Part shown: one piece after another, positions 1-7,546 of the stretch
How positions within the stretch are numbered: position 1 is the first letter of the stretch
How the letters are laid out: every line of letters starts with the position of its first letter
From: CAJBLF01 sp964418415
Lineage (GTDB): Bacteria > Patescibacteriota > Gracilibacteria > Absconditabacterales > Absconditicoccaceae
Reading direction: 5' to 3'
DNA length: 11,403 nucleotides
Assembly: GCA_964418415.1 (NCBI GenBank)
Contig: CAYQLB010000026.1
Location: forward strand, 1-11,403
Position numbers and translations under genes: made by a program
The notes under the pieces: model-generated
What the model saw: only the letters and a program-made list of their open reading frames with translations
Databases searched by the model: none
What the model was told of the DNA's origin: nothing

Positions 1-71
1 ATTGTTACTATAACCTATAACTTTTCTGTTGCACTTGTTTCTATAAATTTGGAATAAAAACACATATCGGT

Positions 72-359
72 ATGGCGAAAAAAAAACACGAATTTGTTCC
101 CAGTCCTGGGAAATGCGACATCATTCATGGTATTCTCATCGGAGGAGAACAGATTAAAAACCTGGAGAAAAGAAACTCTGATGGATTAACCGCAAAAAAA
201 ACTATCAGCAAATTGGAAGCTGTGCAAAGAAACAGTTCGGATGAAGAACTCAAAACAAAAGCACTCAATGCAATTACCTTGCTGAAAAAGTTTGCTCCCA
301 AAAGTACTGTACCTGATACAGAAAGACAACGCATTTACAAACAGGTCTGCGGAAACTAA
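72..359 (+). CDS. Small Lys-rich hypothetical protein (95 aa)
   Basis: I do not recognise the family. The product is 95 aa, basic and hydrophilic, starting MAKKKHEFVPSPGK. There is no signal peptide or membrane segment. The middle (about residues 28-75) is rich in Lys, Glu, Leu and Ala and probably helical. Two cysteines, one near the N-terminus and one three residues from the end, form no obvious metal site. The ATG at 72 is the first in frame and has no Shine-Dalgarno sequence, which is normal for this window. The frame closes on TAA and a strong hairpin follows 27 bases later, which supports a real transcription unit. Its six glycines all use GGN codons, too few to say whether it is native or imported. 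It converges with thrS. Confidence 0.6.
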   Translation: MAKKKHEFVPSPGKCDIIHGILIGGEQIKNLEKRNSDGLTAKKTISKLEAVQRNSSDEELKTKALNAITLLKKFAPKSTVPDTERQRIYKQVCGN

Positions 360-386
360 ACCACAAACAATTATTAATTATTAAAG

Positions 387-416
387 AAAATCCCCCGGCT
401 TCCCGGGAGGATTTTT
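387..416. terminator. Bidirectional Rho-independent terminator
   Basis: Stem aaaatcc-cccgg / ccggg-a-ggatttt with a cttc loop and one bulged A. The plus strand continues into a T-run and the minus strand ends GATTTTC followed by AT-rich DNA. It lies between the stop codons of two convergent genes (the 95-aa gene and thrS), so it probably serves both. Confidence 0.8.
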
Positions 417-438
417 CCTTATATGAAAACTATTTTTA

Positions 439-2334
439 TTATACTCTGTTTTTGTATTCTTGATCACATTTTTCTACAAATTCTTCTCTACTGATTTCAT
501 ACTGTTTTTTGCTTCTGAATTCACGAATGGAAAGCATTTTTGCCTTTTCTTCTTTTTCACCGACGATAACGATATATGGGATTTTTTGTATTTCTGCGTT
601 ACGGATTTTTTTGCTAAATGAATTATCGCTCATATCTACTCCTACTCTGAGCCCCTTTATTTTCAATGCTTCAGATACTTCATTAGCATACTGTACAAAT
701 GGTTCTGCAACAGGCACGATCTTGATTTGTTCTGGGGCTAACCATAGGGGAAATGCTCATGCATAATGTTCTATCAATATACTCATGAATCTTTCTGGAG
801 ATCCTATAATCGCCCTATGTATCATAATCGGAGTAATGTCTTTTCCTTCGTTGTTGATATAGGTAAGCTTAAATCTCTGCGGCATGATAAAATCAAGCTG
901 AATAGTAGATATCTGTCGCTCTCTTCCAAGAGAATCGTTGATCATAATATCCATCTTCGGACCATATATCGCTGCTTCTCACTCTGCTCTGATATATTCT
1001 ATCTTGTTATCGATCAAGATATCTTCGAGTAATTTTTGTGATTTTTCTCGGACTTCCGGCTCTCAAAGATATTTTTCTCTCTTATTCGGATCCCATAGCG
1101 AAAGTCTGATAGTATATGCTGTCATACCATAGGTAGTCAACGCTTTTTTTACGATTCCAAGAACTGCGAGAAATTCTTCTTTGATTTGATCTTCACGACA
1201 AAATGAATGTCCATCATCCTGACAAAAACATCTCAAACGACTTAACCCATTCAATTCTCCCGGTCTTTCATCACGATAGAGATTAGCAAAATCAGCTATT
1301 CTTATGGGTAATTCTGTATAACTTCTCTGTTCTGCAGCATATATCTGGGTATGTTGTGGACAGTTCATCGGCTTAAGAAAATATTCCTCATCAGAATAAT
1401 TAGACTTTACCTTGATCATATCGTCCTTATATTTTTCATAGTGCCCTGAAACTTTAAAAAGTTCAGCTTTGTTCATATTCGGAGTATGAACTTCTTGATA
1501 TCATATTCCATTTTGCAATTCGTTGGAATATCTAATGATTTCTTTTCTGATGATATTTCCTTTGAAGGTATATAATGGCATACCAGGTCATACTAATTCA
1601 GAAAATACAAACAATCAAAGTTCTTTTCCTAATTTTCTATGGTCACGTTTTTTTGCTTCTTCGATATATTCTATATACTGTTTCAATGCATCCTTAGATT
1701 CAAATGCCAATCCATATATTCTCGTCATCATCGGATTCTTTTCGTTTCCTCTCCAGTAAGCTCCAGCGATCTTATCGAGCTTGAACGCATCGGGATTAAT
1801 CTCTTTAGTGGTGTCGACGTGAGGTCATTCACACATATCTAGGAAAACAACTTCATTGTTTTCCAAGTCAAAAGTCGAAAGTCCAAGGTCTAAAGTCTTT
1901 AGATACTTATTTATTTTTTCATATCTTTCGAGATAGCCAGGTTTAGCGTCTTTGAGCAACTTATCCTTGGCGGCAGCGGGTATAGTGTTGATATAATAAG
2001 AAAAAACTGTCTCGCCTTCTGCTTTAAATTCGTCGATCAACTCGATTTTGAATTCTTCTCCAAGCATTTTTATAACCTCTTTTGCCTGATCATAATCAAG
2101 GTCTATCCTATGGAATTGCTGATTTTCCTTGACGATCTTGGTCATCATTTTGTTGAGCTCTTTGAGCTGTTCTTCACCGAATTCGACACCTTCGGAAAAA
2201 ATGAAGTCGTAGTAAAACCCCGTATCTATTGCTGGTCCGATACCGAGTTTCGCATGAGGATCAAGTGATCTCTGAACTGCTTGCGCCAAGACATGTGATA
2301 ACGAGTGGCGTGGTTTCAAAATAGATTCTTCCAT
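439..2334 (-). CDS. thrS: Threonyl-tRNA synthetase without TGS domain (631 aa, code 25)
   Basis: Class II synthetase charging tRNA-Thr in the cytoplasm. Seen: an N-terminal editing (SAD) domain with HSLSH (H10/H14) and CEGPH (C168/H172), the four expected editing-site residues; motif 1 around GYQEVHTP; MNCPQH (C325), DDGHSF (H376) and IHRAIIGSPERF (H506), which match the catalytic zinc ligands and motifs 2 and 3; and a C-terminal anticodon-binding domain from about residue 530. Seven in-frame TGAs fall at glycine positions, including the G of CEGPH. The N-terminal TGS domain of typical ThrRS is absent: upstream in frame there are only 14 codons before a TAA. An insertion of roughly 50-60 residues sits between the two editing motifs, so total length stays near the usual 640. 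No Shine-Dalgarno is visible. It lies 39 bases downstream of the four-helix-bundle gene, in the same reading frame. Confidence 0.97.
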
Positions 2335-2348
2335 CTTAAGAACAATTT

Positions 2349-2376
2349 TAAATGATAAATTATAAATGATAAATTA
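2349..2376. repeat. Perfect 14-bp tandem duplication
   Basis: The unit taaatgataaatta occurs twice head to tail (2349-2362 and 2363-2376). It fills most of the gap between the four-helix-bundle gene and thrS, and the end of the second copy forms that gene's TAA stop on the minus strand. It looks like simple AT-rich slippage; no function is evident. Confidence 0.8.
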
Positions 2377-2730
2377 TTTTTTTATGCTTTCTGCAGTAGT
2401 TTTGGTTATTTTTGTAAGTATATTTATGATACTCTCAATCTCTTTGAGATATTTTGTATAATCATGTTTTATATATTGGCTCCTTTCTAATAATCTTAAC
2501 CAATACCTTGTCTCTCTAGCTTCTTTTAGGGAAAGATATATTTTTGTTAAAAAATCTTTTTTTGTTTGACCACCAATAGCCTCTTCTATATTTGCTCATA
2601 TACTTGTTGCACTTCTTAAAATCTGTTTTGATAACACATATTCGTTTTTTTCTATCAAATACTTATAGAGTTCTATTATTTCCAAAGCAAATGCAAAGCT
2701 TTTTTTCTGTATCAAATTATCTTTTACCAT
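2374..2730 (-). CDS. Four-helix-bundle protein (23S rRNA IVP / S23 family, 118 aa)
   Basis: Reading TGA as Gly gives a 118-aa helical protein starting MVKDNLIQKKSFAFALEII and ending TTAESIKK. The family hallmark, RSATSIGANIEEA (residues 39-51), is present and its Gly45 is the single TGA (2596-2598). Under the standard code the gene is cut in two and is easily missed. Family knowledge: these are small up-and-down four-helix bundles, first described as products of intervening sequences in 23S rRNA genes and often free-standing in CPR genomes; the biochemical role is not settled. No rRNA is visible here. It precedes thrS by 39 bases on the same strand and may be co-transcribed. ATG candidates just upstream are out of frame. 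Confidence 0.93.
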
Positions 2731-3021
2731 GCATTCATTTAACATTTAAAATCTATAATCTATCATCATTTTTTAAAAAAAATCCTACGTAAGCTGGTTA
2801 GTAGGAGTTATAGATATTTTTAATAACAAACTCCTACCATTATGCGATGGTTGTTGTAGTAGTCGTTGTTGTTATTATAATATGTGCTTTCATCTCTGAA
2901 ATCATAGTCTTTTTTTTGACAAAAACAAGTGATATTTTGATTAGAATTTTCTGTAAAAAACAGTAAACTACGACTATACTTCAGATATCTATCATGTATC
3001 ATTTATTATCTATCATCTCTC
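2731..3021. other. Gene-free divergent spacer with short inverted repeats
   Basis: I see no convincing gene in these 291 bases. They separate the minus-strand four-helix-bundle/thrS pair from the plus-strand glycosyltransferase, so promoters for both should lie here. The 6-mer tcctac occurs at 2783-2788 and 2832-2837 with its complement at 2801-2806. The longest pairing is gtaggagtt (2801-2809) with aactcctac (2829-2837), 9 bp. A TTGACA at 2916-2921 matches a -35 consensus but has no good -10 at 16-18 bases. A stretch of gttgttgt-type low-complexity DNA lies at about 2849-2880. Confidence 0.5.
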
Positions 3022-4101
3022 ATGCATTATATCTTAATTCCCGTCATCGCTATCGCCTTTGCTCGAATTGGGCTAAAACTTTTTCGTCGATTGAATGTTC
3101 TTGATAGGCCAGGTAATGATTTAAAAAATACCAGAAAACCTGTACCGACAATCCAGGGAATTTTTGTCTATATAGGATTTTTTGTGAGTATAGCTATCCT
3201 CTTTCCTCAATATCTCAGTAACAATCTTTTTCGAGGTCTCATTTTCGGTTCTCTACCTATGATTATCTTTGAACTTTTTGAAGAATTTCATTATATCGGG
3301 AAAATTAATTTTAAGATACCGCCGATGTTTAGATTGGTCTGACATATAGCAGGTGCGTTATTAGCAGTCTGGATAGGGAATATCGGTCCGCAGGAAATTA
3401 TCATCAATGGACATATCCGAGTGATGCCTCAACGAATTCTGGCGATATTCTTTGCACTACGAACGATTCTCTGTGTCAATGCTATCAATCGATTTGATGG
3501 TATTTATGCCCAAGCAAGCGGAGTGAGTAGCATTTGATTTCTGACAATATTTTTACTGATCCAATATGTCGTTTTCAGAGAATACACACAATTTACTGAT
3601 GTGAATCTGCAGATTCTTTTGTTTGTAAAAAATATTTCTTTCGTACTCTTCGTCATTTCACTCGTCTCTGCAGTCGTAGAATTCAAGCCGTTGGGGCTGG
3701 TGAGAGATGTAGGGATTATGTTTTTCGGCTTTGCACTTGCTTATCTCTCTGTGGTTGGTGGAGCCAAAATAGGGACACTCGTAGTGGTACTCTCTTTGGT
3801 AATCTTCGATGCAATATGGGTTGGATTATGGAGAATATTTGTTATGAAAAAAAATCCATTAAAAGGAGATTACACTCACCTCCATCATAGACTACTCTGA
3901 CTTGGATGGAATAGAAGGGAAATCAGGGCATTTGTCTGGATTCGATCATTGATTATGATGATATTTATTCTGATCCAATGAACGGACAGATTGAATAAAA
4001 TCATTATTTTCATCGTCATGGCACTCGTATTCTTCGGCGTCAACTACTATATATTTTTGGTCAAAAAGATACCGTGCGGATTGGCAATGAAAAAAGAATA
4101 A
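3022..4101 (+). CDS. MraY/WecA/TagO-like phospho-sugar transferase (359 aa), divergent motifs
   Basis: Polytopic membrane protein of glycosyltransferase family 4, whose members move a sugar-1-phosphate from a UDP-sugar to undecaprenyl phosphate to start cell-wall or surface-glycan synthesis. Seen: many hydrophobic segments; a first cytoplasmic loop VLDRPGNDLKNTRKPVPTIQ (residues 26-45); NAINRFDGI (153-161); and THLHHRLLGLG (285-295), the HxHH loop. Four in-frame TGAs (in LVGH, SIGF, LLGLG and IQGT) are read as Gly; the frame ends on TAA. Oddities: the usual DD of the second loop appears as FELFEEF (E87/E88), and the second Asp of the DGxDGLA motif is Tyr162. The true substrate cannot be told from sequence. 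It could be a non-MraY paralogue or catalytically altered. The ATG at 3022 follows AT-rich DNA with no Shine-Dalgarno. Confidence 0.88.
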
Positions 4102-4135
4102 CATAAGACATCAGAATTGTCGAAATTTTTTTATC

Positions 4136-4166
4136 AAAAAACACCCCGGAAAAAAAACTCCGGGGG
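4136..4166 (-). terminator. Rho-independent terminator (minus strand), copy 1
   Basis: Minus-strand stem CCCCGGA / TCCGGGG (4144-4150 with 4159-4165) around an A/T loop, followed on the minus strand by a T-run (plus-strand A-run at about 4136-4141). The plus strand has no T-run after it, so it does not suit the upstream glycosyltransferase. No clear minus-strand gene ends here, which suggests a short non-coding transcript. Confidence 0.6.
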
Positions 4167-4210
4167 TCATGAAACAGATCTACTTATCACCCAGTACATA
4201 CAACCGAGTA
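4137..4210 (-). ncRNA. Candidate short transcript ending at terminator copy 1
   Basis: A TATAAT on the minus strand (plus positions 4214-4219) with a weak TTGTAT 18 bases upstream could start a transcript near 4207, which would run about 70 bases into terminator copy 1. I recognise no RNA family. The evidence is only promoter-like and terminator-like signals at suitable spacing. Confidence 0.2.
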
Positions 4211-4253
4211 TATATTATATATGCTTTTTTTGGTATAATACAAGTTCTTTGTA

Positions 4254-4287
4254 AAAAAAACACCCCAGAGCAAAAACTCCGGGGGTT
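4254..4287 (-). terminator. Rho-independent terminator (minus strand), copy 2
   Basis: Minus-strand stem CCCCGGAG / CTCTGGGG with one G-U pair, loop of T-rich bases, followed by eight T on the minus strand (plus-strand A-run 4253-4260). It shares most of its sequence with copy 1 about 120 bases away, including the ctccgggggt arm. It lies 20 bases beyond the stop of the possible 41-codon minus ORF. Confidence 0.6.
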
Positions 4288-4306
4288 GTCGACGTAAAAC
4301 CAGTCC

Positions 4307-4432
4307 TTATCTGTGGCAAAAAAGCCAGATTTCCTGAACCGAATATACATCCAGTTCTCGTCAAGTGTAGAAACCTGTCAACAAAATCCACAGCCTGGAA
4401 AAAATCGTCGACATATTTCTCTCTCATCTCAT
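4307..4432 (-). CDS. Possible small ORF (41 aa) ahead of terminator copy 2
   Basis: With TGA read as Gly a minus-strand frame opens at ATG and closes on TAA just before terminator copy 2. It starts MRGERNMSTIFSRLWILLTG and contains two TGA codons and a short hydrophobic run (about residues 10-20). Position relative to the terminator is the main argument for it. There is no homology I recognise, no Shine-Dalgarno, and chance ORFs of this length are common. An overlapping minus frame that lacks TGA is an alternative. Confidence 0.22.
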
Positions 4433-4486
4433 ATTCTTCTTGTGATGATACTATATATATTTCCCTTCTTAAATCAATAGTATTTA

Positions 4487-4514
4487 TTGACAAATCAAAT
4501 CTTTTGTATATAAT
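4487..4514 (+). promoter_or_regulatory. Perfect-consensus sigma-70 promoter
   Basis: TTGACA (4487-4492), 16-base spacer, TATAAT (4509-4514): both hexamers match the consensus exactly. A start near 4521 would leave a leader of about 26 bases before the ATG of the CAP-domain gene. It is by far the best promoter match in the window and suggests strong, probably constitutive, expression. Confidence 0.75.
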
Positions 4515-4546
4515 TATATAATAATCTTTTATTCTCTCTACTCGGC

Positions 4547-5203
4547 ATGAAAAAAGGTGCTATCATATTAGCCACCACCCTTGCTTCTTTAGCTTCTAAA
4601 GAGAATTTTGCTAATATCAAGAAACACATTGAAGAAGATACAAATCACCATATCGTTGTTGATCTTTCTAAAAATCATAGTAGCAAGAATACATTCTATA
4701 TAGATGATGATAAGATACTGTCAAATAATGATAGTATAGATCATCAAACTATCATCTCTATGAATATGGATGATATCATAACACAATACGGGAAAATCCA
4801 AGGAATGGAGATTATTAGACAACATTTTCTAGAAGAAATCAATTTTCTCAGAACAAACAATGCGTTGCCTATATTACGTCTCGATACCTTATTAAACAAT
4901 TCAGCACAATACCATGCAGAAGATATGGCAAGGAACAATTATTTTTCACATATTAATAAAAAGTGAGAAGACTGGAAAATCAGGATAAAAAATAATGGAT
5001 ATAGAATACATGAAAAAAATGTAAAGACAGGTGAAATATTATCTCAATGACCTGTAACTATCAAAAACACCCTAGCATCATTCATGGATTCTGCACCACA
5101 TAGAAGCAACATACTACATGCTGACTATTTTGATATATGAATAGGAGAAAAAAACTGAATCATAGTGATTTGTTTTGGTTGATCCTACACTAGTTGATAT
5201 TAG
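4547..5203 (+). CDS. Secreted CAP/SCP-domain protein (YkwD-like, 218 aa)
   Basis: A short N-terminal signal-like segment (MKKGAIILATTLASLASK) is followed by a polar linker rich in Asp, Asn, His and Ser (about 20-85) and a C-terminal CAP domain (about 88-218). Motifs that fit the CAP family: LRTNNALPILRLDTLL, SAQYHAEDMARNNYFSHI (H123, E125, H135), then PHRSNIL (H185) and a final IVICFGGSY strand. Six TGAs after residue 139 are read as Gly; the standard code would truncate the protein in the middle of the domain. The usual GEN motif after the first helices is not clear (region HEKNVKTGEILSQG). Family role is extracellular and varied, and the molecular activity of bacterial members is mostly unknown. 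It sits directly behind a consensus promoter, converges with the gene at 5221 and has only 17 bases between the stops. Confidence 0.92.
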
Positions 5204-5220
5204 TATATTCTATCAATGTA

Positions 5221-6948
5221 TTATAATTGAGGTTGTATTCCTCATTTTTTTGCTTGTTCTTTAAGTAATCTTTTCATCATTCTTGCTGCCTGATTGCTCG
5301 TAAATGCATCTTTTACTAAATTTTCATTGATTTCATTGAATATCGAGACATCATTTATATATAACACCGGAGTATTTTTTACTTTTTCATTTTGTCATTG
5401 TTGCATAACATTTAATTCAATATCTTTTTCATTAGTTATATTTGCATTTATAGCACCTTTCATCTTTAATTTAGCTGTAGTAGGCGCTATCGTCGAAAAA
5501 TTTCTACTTAATAACGTCTTTCAAGCGATTGCGGTAGCATTGGAACTCAACTGAAGAAGTATATATTCACTCTCCAATTTATTTCCGCTATTATCTTTTA
5601 CTATAATATTATTTTGTTTTAGAAGCGATTGTGGTACTATAATTTCTGTAGTCAGCCAAAATAACATATCATCTTTTGGTCATTCTATTTTTCTATCTAA
5701 AATATAATCATATTGTTTTTGCTTCTTTTCGTAAGCCACAGTAAAATCCACTCCCTGATAAGGATGATATAGTTTTTCTCTCTCCTCTCTAAATATAGGA
5801 TTATTATATTTTGTATCCCATACTGGACCATCTACCTTATTGCTGGTAATAATATTTATTGTATTTATATCATAATTATTTTGTTGTAATATCTCTTGGA
5901 TTCGATCTTTGGCAATCAAAGCTCTAGCCTCAGAAAGATACTTATTATTTTCTTCTTTTGAATTTGGCCTAGACTTATTTTTACTATCCATATATGCAAA
6001 TATTTCCTGATTAAGATCAGTAGGGATATAACTTGCCATACCTACAATATTTATTTCATTTATTCTTATGTTTGGATCCTGAATCTTTTCTCTTAACTCT
6101 TTGAACCCCGGTAAATTTGATATCACCTTTGTATCAATAATATTTTCTGGAAGTATATATTGTTCATGAATAGGATCTTGTTTTTCTCGCTTGTCACTTT
6201 GTTCCTCTATAATACTAAATCATTTTCCGGTAAACAATTCTTGTTCTTCTTTGGTAATTTTTTTACCCTGATGAGAAACAATATATGGATTACTCTCTTT
6301 GATAAGTGTATATCAACTTTGTGTAATGATTTTTTTATTTCTTGTATCTTCAAAAGCTTTTATACTCGCATCAATTTCTGGTTGGTTTATTTCGTGCATC
6401 ATAGATTTTTCTATAACGGCATAATTACTTTTTCACCGTCTATCTTCCAATTGTTTATATGGATTGCTTGGGCTTAATTCCATCAATGTGAGAAATATTT
6501 TTGCTACATCAAGTAATTTTCTCTCTTCTTGTATTGCGTTTTCTTCTCCATTTATTGTATTAGATCGATTCTGTTTATAATATGTACCAAGATCATACAA
6601 CAAAGCGCCAAAAAATTTTTTATTCTCCTTTTTTTGTTGCGGATCTAGTTTTTCTCCACCGTTTTTATTGATATCATATCCAAAAATATCATTAATAATT
6701 TGTCTGTAATTCGTTTTATTTACGGGAAAATTTTCTTTTAGAGAAAAAAAAAGAATACTTTTGTAGGCATTCATCTCAGATTCAGATACTTTTTGATCTC
6801 CCAATTCAAGTTGATCTACCTTGTTTCGATTATTTTCAAAATTATTTCCAACCTTTGTTTTTTCCGAATCGTTGAATTTACTAGCAACATTCAATAGCTC
6901 ATCATTTTGATTTGTTTCTATCGAATTTTTTATTACGTCTACATTCAT
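5221..6948 (-). CDS. Large hydrophilic protein of unknown function (575 aa)
   Basis: Seven in-frame TGAs join what the standard code would split into several pieces; the whole frame runs from ATG at 6948 to TAA at 5221. The protein is polar, rich in Asn, Lys, Glu and Ile, with no signal peptide or membrane helix that I can see. Residues about 295-354 (INEINIVGMAS, then NNKYLSEARALIAKDRIQEIL) resemble the beta strand and N..LS..RA helix signature of OmpA-like peptidoglycan-binding domains, but the match is weak and the usual TD motif spacing is not kept. The C-terminus is basic (RMMKRLLKEQAKK). It starts 24 bases after the coiled-coil gene on the same strand, so the two are probably one operon and may act together. 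I assign no function. Confidence 0.85.
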
Positions 6949-6972
6949 CTGGATAGTATATATTAATAAAAA

Positions 6973-7305
6973 TTATAAATCATGTAATAATTCTTCTAGA
7001 TTCTCTTGTACTCTTTCTTTTGCTTCCTGTTCTCTCATTTTCTCTATCTGTATACGAAGTTGGTCCATCTTAGACATACTTACTTGGAGTTTTTCTGATT
7101 CTACACTCTTTATTGCATCGACAAGATTGTTGTATGCTTGTATCATTTCTTCTTCTTTCATCTGATCTGACTGCAACATAGGCATCATCTTTTGGATAGA
7201 AAGAGAATATGTTTGGAAAATTTCAAATAGTGTCATAAGTCTGATTTTTTTATCAGCGTGATCCAGCTTGAGATACTCTTTTTTTGCTGAATTGTAATTT
7301 ACCAT
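6973..7305 (-). CDS. Coiled-coil hypothetical protein (110 aa)
   Basis: Product starts MVNYNSAKKEYLKLDHADKK and is almost wholly helical, with heptad-like Leu, Met and Ile spacing through residues 20-105 (for example MDQLRIQIEKMREQEAKER). It is Met- and Gln-rich, has no cysteine and no membrane segment, and contains no glycine, so the genetic code question does not arise. The frame ends on TAA. It is the first gene of a probable two-gene operon with the 575-aa protein downstream; a scaffold or partner role for that protein is inference only. The aaggag near the start lies on the plus strand, so it is not a ribosome site for this gene. Confidence 0.8.
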   Translation of the reverse strand: MVNYNSAKKEYLKLDHADKKIRLMTLFEIFQTYSLSIQKMMPMLQSDQMKEEEMIQAYNNLVDAIKSVESEKLQVSMSKMDQLRIQIEKMREQEAKERVQENLEELLHDL

Positions 7306-7335
7306 AAGGAGATCGAAAAATAAAACACACTATCA

Positions 7336-7363
7336 ATTATAGTCAGAAATCCAAATTAAGCAA
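7336..7363 (-). promoter_or_regulatory. Candidate promoter of the coiled-coil/575-aa operon
   Basis: On the minus strand TATAAT (plus 7336-7341) lies about 30 bases ahead of the ATG at 7305. A partial -35, TTGCTT, sits 16 bases upstream (plus 7358-7363). The -10 matches the consensus exactly and the -35 matches at three of six positions. Confidence 0.45.
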
Positions 7364-7499
7364 ATTTTTCACATTGAATATTATTTGCATTTTTTACAAA
7401 AATCTGTAATATCACACAACACATGAAAGTGCTACTTCACTAGTTTAGAATATAAAGTATACAGTTCAGACATAATTTCTGAGTTTTGGATTCTTAATA

Positions 7500-7505
7500 T
7501 ATAAT
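7500..7505 (+). promoter_or_regulatory. Candidate -10 box for dnaJ
   Basis: An exact TATAAT lies about 40 bases before the dnaJ ATG. No good -35 is present at 16-18 bases. I find no CIRCE-like inverted repeat in the leader, so heat-shock control by HrcA is not supported. Confidence 0.35.
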
Positions 7506-7546
7506 ATACTTCTTCACTATAAACTTTAAATTATGAACCATAAAAA

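Larger units (their letters stand above)
4102..4546. other. 445-nt gap with twin minus-strand terminators
   Basis: No plus-strand gene is visible between the glycosyltransferase stop and the CAP gene. The stretch holds two near-identical minus-strand terminator hairpins (4144-4165 and 4264-4286), a possible minus-strand promoter between them, a possible 41-codon minus ORF (4307-4432), and a consensus plus-strand promoter at the right end. A minus-strand 92-codon frame (4215-4493) runs straight through one of the terminators and I do not accept it. Confidence 0.55.

Noticed and set aside
439..2334. thrS and other genes as pseudogenes with many nonsense mutations
   Set aside because: Every break is TGA, never TAA or TAG, and TGA sits on conserved Gly positions in several unrelated genes. 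Reassignment explains all of them.
2820..3002. 60-codon minus-strand frame with an Asn/Tyr-rich tail
   Set aside because: It starts directly after an in-frame TAA, is low complexity, has no ribosome site or homology, and occupies the spacer where promoters are expected.
4215..4493. 92-codon minus-strand frame
   Set aside because: It begins at TTG inside the plus-strand consensus promoter and reads straight through a terminator hairpin and its T-run. Coding use is unlikely, though a shorter frame there cannot be excluded.
7321..7546. CIRCE heat-shock operator ahead of dnaJ, also suggested by ttagcaccc at the gene's end
   Set aside because: No TTAGCACTC-N9-GAGTGCTAA inverted repeat is present upstream; the similar string at the end of dnaJ lacks the partner arm.
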